Source: Schistocerca nitens
Lineage: Eukaryota > Arthropoda > Insecta > Orthoptera > Acrididae
NCBI RefSeq assembly: GCF_023898315.1
Contig: NC_064621.1
Coordinates: forward strand, 122,411,521 to 122,475,520
Reading direction: 5' to 3'
DNA: 64,000 nucleotides
This document shows, one piece after another, positions 21,387 to 31,704 of the stretch (positions within the stretch are counted from its first letter, which is position 1; each line of letters starts with the position of its first letter). The notes under the pieces were generated by a model. The model saw only the letters and a program-made list of their open reading frames with translations. It had not been told where the DNA came from and made no database searches. Made by a program: the position numbers and the translations under genes.

Positions 21387-21812
21387 AGCTGTGAGGACGG
21401 GGCGTGAGTCGTGCTTGGGTAGCTCAGTTGGTAGAGCACTTGCCCGCGAAAGGCAAAGGTCCCGAGTTCGAGTCTCGGCCCAACACACAGTTTTAATCTG
21501 CCAGGAAGTTTCGTATCAGCGCACACTCCGCTGCAGAGTGAAAATCTCATTCTGGAAACATCCCCCTGGCTGTGGCTAAGCCATGTCTCCGCAATATCCT
21601 TTCTTTCAGGAGTGCTAGTTCTGCAAGGTTCGCAGGAGAGCTTCTGTAAAGTTTAGAAGGTAGGAGACGAGGTACTGGTAGAAGTAAAGCTGTGAGGATG
21701 GGGCGTGAGTCGTGCTTGGGTAGCTAAGTTGGTAGAGCACTTGCCCGCGAAAGGCAAAGGTCCCGAGTCCGAGTCTCGGCCCGACACACAGTTTTAATCT
21801 GCCAGGAAGTTT
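21387..21812 (+). repeat. Tandem 301-bp repeat with tRNA-like units
   Basis: A unit of ~301 bp is present once in full (21387-21687) and once in part (21688-21812). Each starts AAGCTGTGAGGA and holds a tRNA-like segment (21413-21485 and 21714-21786) with A-box TAGCTCAGTTGGTAGAGCAC and B-box GAGTTCGAGTC (second copy GAGTCCGAGTC). The would-be anticodon loop CGCGAAA has CGA in the centre but G instead of U before it, so a working serine tRNA is unlikely. The copies differ at a few sites only. Confidence 0.85.
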
Positions 21813-22290
21813 CAGAATAGAAGTACTTAAAAGACGGATAGTAAGAAAAATAATGGGTGCAATACAAACGAAAGATGGCTGGAACATGAGAAGTATTGAA
21901 GAGAAAATATCAGAAGTAATGGCCACAAGAAGATTAATCTTTTCCGGGCACCTCTATCGAACGAATGAAGACAGGCTCAGGAAACAAATATTCCTGTACT
22001 TCTGAAAGAAGAAATGGACAATAACATGGATTACAGAAACAACAAAATATCTAAAAAGAACCATCGTCAAAGAATCAGAAATAGCACATGGAAATCTTTT
22101 CGAGAACAAAATATTAAATTTAGAAGGCTTTCAATGTAGAAGAAATAAATCGGTAACATGAAGAACAGAAAAAAAGAAAAGACAACAGAGAAGATGGAGT
22201 AATGGAAAAATAGAAAACAACAAGGAAAGAGGAGGAATTGAAGTCGTTACGTGATCCCAGTTGGTCAATCTGAAGATAAAAAAATAGCCA
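21813..22290 (+). pseudogene. Non-LTR retrotransposon C-terminal remnant
   Basis: The + strand reads LKRRIVRKIMGAIQTKDGW, then RSIEEKISEVMATRRLIFSG and HLYRTNEDRLRKQIF, the style of the region after the RT thumb in RTE/R1-like LINEs. A stop follows at about 22004 and the rest is A-rich. It is a 3' fragment with no RT core. Confidence 0.6.
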
Positions 22291-22744
22291 TAGCCCAGCC
22301 GTCAGTGAAGTGACTTAACGTAATCCTGTACAAGGATGTGTCTACAATGTGCATACGTCACGGTACACCTGACAGGCAATCTGGGTGTATTCTCTTCAGA
22401 GAAGAACAGAGCGAATATGAAGGTGCCTGTGAATACACATAAGTAATATATGTCAAGGGCAATGGCTCGTTGTGCACACCACAGGATTTAACAGTACGCC
22501 TAATTCGGCAATTCTGCGTGTATTCACTGCATCCTATAGCGTAAAATGTATTTTTCCATCTATAAAATATTACCGCGTCACATGTAATCAATTACGATTT
22601 CTGCCAGAAACTGAAGCGCAAATACAGAACATTGCTGCGGATGATGAGGTTTCAGCCGCTGAACCGTCTGAATCTTGGACGGCTATCAGAGTAAAACAGA
22701 TGGCAAAACTTTCTGTACTGTTAACAATGGGATGAACCATTCTC
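22291..22744. other. No gene confirmed
   Basis: An 87-codon frame (22472-22735, +) has no recognisable motif. No repeat was identified. Confidence 0.35.
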
Positions 22745-22951
22745 CTAAGACTGCATGTGTACTAGGACTAGCTGGCCAGATACCACGTCGAGCTCACCGG
22801 TGATTTCGAGTTTCATTATCAGATTCTTTAAACCATTTAATGAGATCAGTCGGCAATTCTCTCTCAATGCAGCACTGCAATTGCTGCCATTCGCATAAAA
22901 CAGTTTCACTAACAGTGCACTGTCTGTCTTCTCGGTAGCCATACTGCTCAC
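22745..22951 (-). pseudogene. mariner/DUF4817 N-terminal fragment
   Basis: The minus-strand frame gives MATEKTDSALLVKLFYANGS, then NCSAALRENCRLISLNGLKN and LIMKLEITGEL. This is the N-terminal HTH (DUF4817) found in DD41D-type mariner transposases. Only this domain is present. Confidence 0.65.
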
Positions 22952-23352
22952 TCACGTTATGACTTGTCGAATGACGATGTGTATGTCACACAAACAGTGT
23001 ACAGTGGTAGGATCTCCCCTGGCGGCCACAACTGGAACTAATTTTTCCTGCCTAAATCGATTCCGAGTTGTGGAATTAGCATATCTGCCAAGTTTCGGAG
23101 CCACGCGATGATTACAACCCATGCTGGACCTCCGTAAGAAGCTGCAGTATAAAAAGAGGAAAAATGTGGGAAAATGCTGAAAAATTTACGAAAATGTTTG
23201 GCAAATACGTAAAACTGGGGAAAACACGAAATAATGTGGAAGAATGAAAGTACTTACATATTTGCCAGGATGTGGTCTCTGCTAGTGCTTCGAATGACGT
23301 AATATTAAATTGTTATTAACAAATAGAACTCGAGTTATGTTGCTTCTTAGCA
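22952..23352. other. No gene seen
   Basis: Includes a stretch of AAAATG(T/C)-rich sequence (23155-23230) and two direct copies of TTGTTATTAACAAATAG (about 23310 and 23358), the second forming the start of the G-run repeat. Confidence 0.4.
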
Positions 23353-23690
23353 TAATTTGTTATTAACAAATAGATACAGCCTATATCTTCTCCCTGCTGC
23401 CCAGCTCCATAGTGGAGATGGGGAGGTGTGCTTGATCCTTACTGGTGCAGGTTGGGAGGGGAGGGGAAGGATTCCGCACCAGTTTTGTATCACGTGACCA
23501 ATATCAAATTATGTCATGCCCTTGAATATAACTCGCACAACTGCTACAGCTTCTTCTGGAGGGGGGGGGGGGGGGGTTGTGATCCTGGAGGAACCTTGAT
23601 CTATTCTCGGTGGTTCCCACGAGGCGAGGGGGTTGATCTTGACTATAAATCGGCCAAGAGAGTAACTTGCACCTGTGTATAACCTGATTT
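23353..23690 (+). repeat. G-run repeat, copy 2
   Basis: Same block order as the minus strand of 9228-9606: AACAAATAG, CTTCTCCC, AGCTCCAT, GCTTGATCCT, TTTTGTATCAC, a long G run (~17, about 23560-23576), TTGATCTTGACTATAA, CGGCCAAG. The first G run of copy 1 is here a mixed GGGAGGGGAGGGG. A C run follows at 23696-23707. Confidence 0.65.
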
Positions 23691-23993
23691 TCTCTCCCCC
23701 CCCCCCCAATCTCATCACGGATACGAATGGAAGACATCCCACTCAGCTATACTACTAAATGCTACTGCAACATCTTCACAGGTCGTTACTCACCCATCCT
23801 TTAGCGATCGGCGTCTTGCAGTGCCACGGTCTCCTAGACTGGTGACTTTCGCTGCTATTTTGTCACAAAGTAAAGATTGCACCGTAATCCAACGTTTAAC
23901 GCGTCTTACATTACAACAAAGTGACGCTCAAAAAAATATAACACCGTACGGTAATACGTAATTCTAGAGTTTAACAATTTTAATACACGAGAT
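23691..23993. other. No gene seen
   Basis: A C run and anonymous sequence, short frames only. Confidence 0.4.
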
Positions 23994-24004
23994 AGTTAAA
24001 CTAT

Positions 24005-24253
24005 GGAAATGGAAACGACCGTTTGGCGTCATTGGCCGGGAGGCCCCTTGCGGGGCAAATCCGGCCGCTTTGGTGCAGGTCTTATTACATTCGACGCCAC
24101 ATCGGGCGACCTGGGCGCCGGATGGGGATGAAATGATGAAGACAGCACAACACCCAGTCCTGGAGAGAGGAAAATCCCGACCCAGCCGGGAATCGAACCC
24201 GGGCCCGTAGGACGGCAATCCGTCACGCTCACCACTCAGCTATCGTGGCGGAC
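24005..24253 (-). mobile_element. tRNA-derived SINE (family D)
   Basis: The minus-strand head reads GTCCGCCACGATAGCTGAG with the B-box GGGTTCGATTCCCGG (about 24187-24201). GGGATTTTCCTCTCTCC, CTGGGTGTTGTG and a GCGTCGAATGTAATAAGACC block follow. Direct repeats AGTTAAACTAT (23994-24004) and AGTTACACTAT (24254-24264) differ at one base. Its head and early body resemble those of the family E SINEs at 38031-38218 and 54061-54262. Confidence 0.88.
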
Positions 24254-24264
24254 AGTTACACTAT

Positions 24265-24439
24265 TAAAACGACACACTAAACTGCATTATTAGTACAAAG
24301 CGATTACTTACGGACGACAGCCCGAACTCTTACCGTAAGAATCCCTATTTGCTACCTCACAACTTGCTTCGGTCTTCGTCCACACTTCACTCCAGTCATA
24401 GAACTGGAGCATTGGGGGTGTCCTGTTTCTCAGTAGCTT
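24265..24439. other. No gene seen
   Basis: Short anonymous stretch before the CR1 LINE. Confidence 0.4.
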
Positions 24440-24803
24440 CTTTCCCGTATGTTCAGTCTGCGATATCATAGACCAACAGTCATGAGGTGGAGTTGTAAGT
24501 GAATCATGGTTCCATAAAAATAGTTTTGTAGCTCAGGCAATATGTGATAAACCACGGAACACAAAAGCGACGGCCAGGTTGGCGTAGTGTTCCTTGACTT
24601 CTGGAAGGCGTTCAGTACAGTTCCCAACTGACGCCTAATGCACAAAAAATGACAGTACAGAATGTGGGCGGAGCTGTGTGACGGGGCTGAAGAGAAAAAG
24701 CAATCACGCCGTGTCATTCTCAACGGATGGAAAACTTGTGGCGTAAAAGGAACTTCGGCGTAGCGCAAGCTAATGTTATTGTGCCTTCGCTTCCCACAAT
24801 ATA
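24440..24803 (+). pseudogene. CR1-like LINE, RT motif A region (left part)
   Basis: The + strand reads GQVGVVFLDFWKAFSTVPN (about 24570-24625), the RT motif A with its Asp, then RRVILNGWKT and a degraded SGVPQG site (about 24740-24765). The copy is cut at 24803 by the mariner's TA and goes on at 26174. Confidence 0.75.
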
Positions 24804-26173
24804 CAGAGGGGTCCAAAAAAATGTATCCGCTGTTTAAAAGTCCATAACTTGCAAACTAATTGACGGAGGTGTCTCATTTTTGGTGAAAGTGTAGCTTAAA
24901 GTTCAACTTAAAGATATCACTGTAGGTGTTCGAAATGGTCACCATTAACAACCCCACACAAACGATGCCGCCGAACTGCAGCACGAACTATTGACTGCAA
25001 CGTGTTCAGTTGCATATTTGCACATGAATGTACGATGAATTCTCGAAGTTCATCCAATGTGCGTGGCTTTTGTCGATAAACGACTTCCTTTACTGTTCCC
25101 CACAGGTAAAAGTCCAGAGGAGTTAGGTCTGGGGAACGTGGTGGATACTCCACAGCACATTTACGGTCTATCCATCTTTCTGGTAGATTTTCGGCGAGAT
25201 ACGCCCTAACACGATTTTGGTAGTGGGCTGTGGCACCATCTTGTTAAAAGTAAACTCTTCCGTCTCCATACAAGTCTCGGATGGCAGGTACAATGGATGT
25301 CTGAAGCTTCTGAAGGTACACCTCACCGGTAACTGTGCCGTCAAAGAAGAATGGCCCAATCAAGCCCCGGTAAGACAACGCACACCACACATTTACTCCT
25401 GGCAAATTCACGGCTTTGTCTACATGGACTTTCGGATTATCGGCGGCCCAGTAGATGCAATTGTGGCGATTTACTGTACCATTGAGTTTGAACTGTGCCT
25501 CATCACACCACACAATCATTTCTGCAAACTCTTCATCGTTGCGCACCATGTTAGTAAACCACTCGCAGTACTCCATTCTACGATCTGGGTCGTCCTCGTT
25601 CATTGCGTGTAGCAATCGTCTTTGCTGTCTTCAAAATTTGCCAAACACTTGAGCGACTCACTCCAGTTTCATGGGCACACTATCTCACAGACTTCTGTGG
25701 TGAGCGAGTGAATTGTTGTAACACACGACGGGAGTTAGCTGGACTTGTTACTGTTACAGGTCGCCCAGATCGTTGTTTGTGTACATCTTTAACAAAGCCT
25801 TCAGCTTCAAATTTGTCTCGAATAAGACGAATCGTTAAACGTGTCGGTGGCTCTGTTTGATACTCATTTCGCCATTGCCGTTGAACCTCATTAATGTTTT
25901 CGTACTTAAAATACCACTTCAAAACAGACTTCCTTTCATCGAATGTAAGCCTTGCGCCAGCCATGCTTACTCGAGTAACTAGGTGCAACTAAGAACAAAA
26001 CACTTAACTATCTGGCGAGTGTCATCTGACAAAACAAAACAACGCAATACAACGCTTCTGTGGCGATTGCCGGAACTACAAACTATTACACTACCAAAGA
26101 TGAGACAACTCCGTCAATTAGTTTGCCAGTTATGGACTTTTAAACAGTGGATAACTTTTTTTGGACCCCTCTG
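24804..26173 (-). mobile_element. Near-complete DD41D mariner, 1370 bp
   Basis: TIRs start CAGAGGGGTCCAAAAAAATG at 24804 and the inverse ends at 26173. TA duplicates lie at 24802-24803 and 26174-26175. The inverted match continues ~60 bp with few changes. One transposase gene fills the minus strand. The insertion splits a CR1-like LINE. The length is normal for mariner. Confidence 0.95.
24917..25964 (-). pseudogene. mariner transposase, two stops and one frameshift
   Basis: ATG at 25964 (MAGARLTFDERKSVLKWYF) starts the HTH domain. RPVTVTSPANS and an in-frame stop near 25680 follow. A frameshift lies at about 25620-25650. Frame 25615-25244 has EYCEWFTNM, VWCDEAQFKLNG (first Asp), NRHNCIYW and VNVWCAL, and ends GRVYF at a TAA that stands for Gln. 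The same frame continues with QDGATAHY (second Asp) and, at 25153-24917, SPDLTPLDFYLWG (third Asp) to DHFEHLQ. The second and third Asp are 41 residues apart (DD41D). An upstream ATG at 25988 is less likely. Confidence 0.9.
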
Positions 26174-26915
26174 TATATAAATGCACAAGTGGACAACGTA
26201 GTGTAGCAGAATGCAGGAAGACCTCCAGAGGATCGACACTTGGTGCAGGGGCAGACAGTTGACCACCAGCATAAACAAATGTTACACATTGCGTACATTA
26301 CGCAAAAAGACCCATTATTGTACGGTCACGCGACTGCAGAAGTCGCTGCAAGCAGTCACATCCGTAAAAATCTAGGAATATGCGTTTGGAGCGATTTAAA
26401 GTGGAATTAATAAATATAACCAATTGCAGATAAGGCAGAAGCCAGACAGGTTCATAGGAAGAATCATCACTAAGTGTATTCCACCCACAAAGGCAGTAGC
26501 TCACAAAACCCTCGTTCATCCAATACTTTTACATAGCTCGTTAGTCAGATATCTGTATCAGACAGGATTCACAAAGGAAATACAGAAGATGCGAAGAAGA
26601 GCAGTGCGTTGCGTTACAGGTTCACTCAGTAAGCACGAAATAGTGTCGGAGATGCTCGGCCAATTCTAGTGGCACGCGCTGGAAGAGAGGCGTTTTCTAT
26701 CGCGATGTAGTTTATTGTTAAAATTACGAGAGGGTTCGTCCCTTGATGAATCAGACATATTCTTTCCTGCTACCTATATCTCGACAGATTCGAGCTCACA
26801 CGGATTCTAACAATCGTTCTTCACGCGAACCATTCGCGACTGCAACAGGAAAGGAGGGAAATGATAGTCTTACATGAAGTACCCTCCGTTGCGGCGTATA
26901 GATGTAAATTACTCG
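26174..26915 (+). pseudogene. CR1-like LINE, right part and 3' end
   Basis: Continues with LQRIDTWC and SINKCYTL (about 26220-26285), DRFIGRIITKC, LVHPILL, QKMRRRAVRCVTGS (26424-26669), then LEERRFLSRC and LLLKLREG. The 3' UTR has GAAGTACCCTCCG at about 26877. The same end type occurs at 56990-57190. Stops are frequent. Confidence 0.78.
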
Positions 26916-27299
26916 AGGATTTAGCTGGAACACTGGTGTACGACTTTCCACAGTTTCCAGGATGCAGTGGACATCCGCCACTTGTAAAATTCGAGGAACG
27001 CACTCTCCCCCTTACCCCAATTCTTTAAGGGATTCAACAGTAGTAGGGTACTGGCGGCACGAGCCCACTTTTGATATCAAATGAATTAAATTGATCAATC
27101 AATCCTCCCCGACCACGCCCACCCCCAAATGACGTCATATGTTTTTGTCAGCCTGAACGTGGGTCCCAGGCCCTGTCCTACACTACTGAGGGAATTTCGA
27201 ATTTTCGCGGGAATTTCTTTGTCCCAAGGCTGTTGATGACGTCCCTCAGCCTCTTCAAATTGAAAGCTCTTCTTCCTTGGCGCTAAGCCATAAAACTGT
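26916..27299. other. No gene seen
   Basis: Anonymous sequence with GGGAATTTC-type runs near 27190-27215, possibly the edge of the tandem array that follows. Confidence 0.35.
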
Positions 27300-27690
27300 T
27301 TTGACATGGTGTGTGGCTTTCAGCCGAGTTTTAATCTCTCTTGAATTATAATTTCAAAATTTTTGTCTTGCCCTTAGGTCATAAGATTGGTATTCTTTAG
27401 TATGTGGCCTTCAGCCGAGTTTTAATCTCTCTTAAACTAAAAATTTAAAATCTTGGTCTTGGTTTAAGTCATAACATTGTCATTCTTTAGTATGAGGCCT
27501 TCGGCCGAGTTTGCATGAAATGTTTAAGCTAAGGCCCTCAGCCTGTTAAATTGGAAGCCCTTTTCCTAGGTTTTAAGCCGTTAAATCGTTTGGTTGATAT
27601 ACGGCCTAGAGCCAGGTTTCAGCCTATTTAGAATTAACACTGAAAAATCTTTGATTTGGCCTTAAGCCGTAACACTGTTCCTGCTTAAAG
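27300..27690 (+). repeat. Degenerate tandem array, ~92-bp period
   Basis: A motif TGTGGCTTTCAGCCGAGTTT recurs at about 27312, 27404 (TGTGGCCTTCAGCCGAG), 27496 (TGAGGCCTTCGGCCGAG) and 27600 (TACGGCCTAGAGCC). ATTCTTTAGTATG precedes the second and third. The first two units are close (about 85% by eye); later ones drift. The central GGCCTTCAGCC/GGCCTTCGGCC is itself palindromic. No coding sense is evident. Confidence 0.6.
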
Positions 27691-28320
27691 TGCCTTCAAT
27701 TCCACTACAGGTCCCATAAAAGCGCAAGAGAATGTCTTCCACAGCGTAATACTGTTCCTACCAGGCTACGTGCGTGGGACGCTGCATGTTTCCAGCCACC
27801 GTTCACCTCGATGACGGCGTTTTTGGGGACCACCATCGACCTAGTGTAGCAAAAATGTGATTAACCCGAAGAGCCGACACGTTTACACCGATCAACGGTC
27901 GAATCCCGACGGTCCCGTGCCCATTGCAATCGTAAATGACGATGTCGTCGTGTCAACACGTGAACACGTACGCGTGGTCTACCGTGGAGCTCCATTTTCA
28001 ACATTGTACGATTAACGGTGTGCTCCGGAACACTTTGGGTGCATCAGCATTGTGCTCTTTCGGCAGAGATGCCACAGGTCACTCAGTATCTATCCTACTT
28101 TACAGAGCAGACAAACCTCCAAACCGCACGTTCTGTAAAGAGTTGTGGAAGTCCATTTATCGCCTAGTGGTAGTTCACTGTCCTACCTCTTTTCGTAGTT
28201 GCTCACGACAGCAGCACGCGAACATTCGACCAGCTTCGCCATTTTCGAGATACTCGTTCACAGGCTCCGCGCATTAACAATCTGCCCTTCTTCAGAGTCG
28301 CTTATCTCAATGGATTTCCC
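27690..28320 (-). pseudogene. Tc1-like transposase remnant
   Basis: The minus strand from ATG near 28317 reads MGKSIEISDSEEGQIVNARS, then TSISKMAKLVECSRAAVVSN (a homeodomain-like HTH). After many stops come RRHRHLRLQWARD (about 27925) and VDGGPQKRRHRGERWLE. The SDES-type catalytic site is spoiled (reads SSG, then stop). No inverted ends were located. Confidence 0.7.
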
Positions 28321-28324
28321 CATT

Positions 28325-28988
28325 TGCAGCCCATATCGTCCGTGTCTGCTCCGCTTGAATATTTTTGTTACCGCGTCAATAAGTTTCGTTGCAGCTATCA
28401 TATATACCAAGCAAAATAGTGAATTTCTGTCCAGTGCTTCTTTAAGTCAGGATGGCAAGGCCAATAATGAGGCTGTCCTTTCTACCGCAGTCACCATCGT
28501 CGAACAGCTTCACTAGTACAACGTGGAGGGATGTAAAAACGGGGAAGTAAATTATGACGAAGCCTGCTGTGAGGATGCAGTATCGTTGGATACCACTTGT
28601 CCCAGCCCGTAACAAAGGCCTGTATGAAATCAGCTGTTCATCAGCTGTTCCTTCTGGAAAAGTGGAAAGAAAGAAAATCTTTCTTTCAGGACTGTCAAGA
28701 GGAAGTGAGCAGAAGACACTGCAGTTTCTGTATTGCTAATACCACTGTCAACCGCTGGATGTTTTTGCTTCCGCGTATTCAGATATTCAGAACAGATACC
28801 TTCGGCTCACCGACCATTTGACCATCTTCTTCTGTGCAAATGCACAGACAGTACCCGAACTGTTACGGGAATCGGCAGTAAAGCCGCGAGTAATGAGTAT
28901 AATGGGTAGTGGCATTACGAACATAGTGCGGGACAATACGTTGCGAATGTGGGTCCCACGGGGGGCGTGCACTCGCAATATCCTCTGT
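28325..28988. other. No gene seen
   Basis: Frames up to 105 codons (28199-28516, +) show no domain. A CAGCTGTTCATCAGCTGTTCC direct repeat is visible near 28630. Confidence 0.35.
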
Positions 28989-29110
28989 GTCCTCGGTGGC
29001 TCACATGGATAGAGCGTCTGCCATGTAAGAAGGATACCCGCGTTCGAGTCCTGGTCGGGGCCACATTTTCAACTGTCCCTGTTCAGCTAGGAGTATTCAT
29101 TTCATTTAAC
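28989..29110 (+). mobile_element. SINE with threonine-tRNA-like head
   Basis: GTCCTCGGTGGCTCACATGG (A-box region, 28989-29008), CTGCCATGTAAG (anticodon-arm-like with TGT) and the B-box GCGTTCGAGTCC (29040-29051) lie in tRNA order, followed by GGTCGGGGCCAC. The downstream AATTTTCAAC-type body (ATTTTCAACTGTCCC) is what SINEs of this kind carry, by recall. Base 33 equivalent is A, so a working tRNA is unlikely. Confidence 0.6.
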
Positions 29111-31214
29111 GAGCTCCTTGGTCACCGATGTCCGAAAGAACAGATAACTACTTTATATATATAAAATCGACAGTACCACACACACAATACTGGCGAATAC
29201 TGCTGCTAGTGAAATAACGGCTTATTAATGTGTCTAAAACATCTACGTGTTCCATCCGCTTTTGCTGGTACAGTAGCCCTCTGAAAAAATCCACGTACCT
29301 CACGTTTAAAACGATGGGACTTCTGCTGGCTGTCAAAAGGACAGAGCGCTCGTCCTAAGTTTAAAACTGAATAGCCCAGTGATGCAGCCTGTACGGTTGT
29401 GAAATACTCATCACTGTAGTGTGTAGTTGGGGGGAAAGTAATACACGAAGTGTTTACATGCACCTGTATTTAAACACCGCTGACCCAGACCGCTCCGCAC
29501 CTAACGGAGGTCTAGTCGCGGACGCCATCTAGCGTCAACTGCCGCCGCACCACCGCGCCGTGCTGAAGGCACACACCCAGGCTACAGGCCGCATGTAGCT
29601 GAGCAACAGAACTACTCCGGGCGCAGCGCATGACGTCACAAGGCCGTACGCGGGGCCAACGTGTCAGCGAGACATACGGGCCCTGCAACGGACTTGCGTC
29701 GTCACACTTGCAGGCTTGCCCGTTCTGCTCTGTGCAGAGCACACGGGAAATCAATATTTAACAGAAAAGGTACATGCTACAGGTCTTAATCTTTGTCGTC
29801 TGCTATCGAGAACTCCTCTGAAACAGCTACTCGCTCCCCGCCCGACACGGCTGCTAGCACTAGGAAGACCCGCAGTGTCACGTACGCGCCACGGCCCTTC
29901 TCTCTCGGGGGCCTCGGCGTACGTCAGCGATAGCTTTCTCCTGCAGTAGGTACGTATCTGAACTGGACGGCGCTACGTCATACTATTGGGAATGGAGGCC
30001 GATACCCGCCAACAGTTCTGACCTTTCATAGCTGGCAAACTCCACAGCTTCGCTAGTGTTACGAGCCGCAGGCTACCACCGCTAGCTTCAAGACCTCCGC
30101 CCTCCCATCTCTGCTCGCTTTCATAAACAACAATGTCCTCACAATGTATCCATCTCCTCCTCTCGGGCATTTGGGGACATGCAGTTCATTGCAACTGAGG
30201 ACGTCACTTAGCAAGTGCTTACACAGAGCTCTTAATCGGGTCTCAATTTGGAAACTGTGCAGCGGCTTACTATGTAGGTGACATCTAGACTGAGCACTGA
30301 GACACGAGCCGACATCATGTACACTGCACCAGACACCACCGATGTCAGAAGCTGTAATGATACTCCGTAAAGGAAGGCATGTAACTACTTTTTAAGCATG
30401 AGCTTTCCTCCGTGTGAAGAACAACGCGCTATTTGTTAGTAACTCTCCAACCCAACCGCAAATCTAGTTTGATATTCCGTATTTTCTTCATATGACGACA
30501 GAACTGTATCGAAAAAAAAATAGACACATGTATCTAATGCCATCGTGGGTCGTGCACGAACAGTGTTTCCCCACCGTTAAGACAACACGCTGTTTGTTAG
30601 GAACTGTTGAATTTAATTATAAATCCCGCGTGATATCCGTATTTACGGAAAATACAGCTGTGTCAGGTACCAGAACGATTCACATCTCAAATACGAACCT
30701 CGAAGATGGGAGAACTCACTACTCCTACAGAAGAAGACTTCCGTTTTCCCATTGACAAAGTATTCTTACTTGATGGTTTGATATGTTTTTACGCCAAGTG
30801 CAAATACAAAACTAAGTTAGATACTGACTGTACTAGCAGCAGGCACGAAACCTAAGACAATGGGTGAATATGTTATAGGATAGAACAGAGCACGAACGTT
30901 TATTTATCTAAACAAACGCCCCAAGCCGAGTCGCGGTTGAAGATGGCTACACCAGCCACAGATCGCAACACACATCGATATCCAGACGCGAGACCGCTAC
31001 GACCGCCGAACGCTTGTAGCAATGGCAGAGATGACTTGGAATGACGGACGTTGCCGGCTAGCAAACTCCGTTAGTGCACGAGGCAGAGGCAGACGTCATT
31101 CGTGGAATTGCATACGTCAGCACCAATCCAATTAAAGAGAACGTCTTGACGGAAACAGACGTGTGTAGGACAGCAGCGTTTCAGCGTTTGACGTCCGAAA
31201 TTAAAACAGTATTA
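29111..31214. other. Anonymous stretch, no supported gene
   Basis: 29480-30130 is GC-rich with several frames of 60-80 codons on both strands and no recognisable domain. Around 30420-30510 and 30583-30665 there is a faint ~165-bp duplication (CGCTATTTGTTAG against CGCTGTTTGTTAG, GATATTCCGTATTT against GATATCCGTATTT). I see no promoter, splice or coding pattern strong enough to call a host gene. Confidence 0.35.
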
Positions 31215-31499
31215 AAATTAAAAGGAAGGTCAGCGTTGGCCGTAATATTGATGTTTATTGATAGCATATCTTCAGTGCATGCAAATTAAACTCAGACACT
31301 GGTATCAAGTTATCAATAATCAAAATGAGAAGCGATCACAACGACATTGTGATCGCTTCTCATTTTGGTTATCGATAACTTGATACCAGTGTCTGAGTTT
31401 AATTTGTATGCACTGAAGATGATCAGTATGTGATCAAAAATCGATTCTGCTATCAATAAAACATAATATTACGGCCAACGCTGACCTTCCTTTTAATTT
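31215..31499. mobile_element. Palindromic foldback/MITE, ~125-bp arms
   Basis: The left arm 31215-31342 and right arm 31347-31499 are inverse copies with few mismatches: AAATTAAAAGGAAGGTCAGC at the outer end, CTCAGACACTGGTATCAAG in the middle, GAGAAGCGATCACA at the inner end. They are separated by a handful of bases (CGACA). The right arm has ~28 extra bases (about 31421-31449). There is no protein. The transcript would form one long hairpin. The target duplication is unclear because the ends are A/T runs. Confidence 0.85.
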
Positions 31500-31611
31500 A
31501 ACATATATGGTCGTTGTGCATACAGCACTCCATTGAGTCGCCAATCAATTAAAACAGTATGTTTTACTAATGTCGACAATAAAAACAGAATAGAAAACTA
31601 CATCACCACAG

Positions 31612-31612
<1 letters not shown>

Positions 31613-31701
<89 letters not shown>
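31613..31701. repeat. (CT)n(CA)n compound microsatellite
   Basis: A CT run (31613-31647) passes directly into a CA run (to 31701). Open frames through it are artefacts. Confidence 0.97.

Positions 31702-31704
<3 letters not shown>

Noticed and set aside
21413..21485. Functional tRNA gene
   Set aside because: Good A- and B-boxes, but the anticodon loop lacks U33, and a near copy sits 301 bp away as part of a repeat unit. Treated as tRNA-derived repeat.
27300..27690. CRISPR-like array
   Set aside because: Units drift without conserved repeat and variable spacer structure, and the DNA is clearly eukaryotic.
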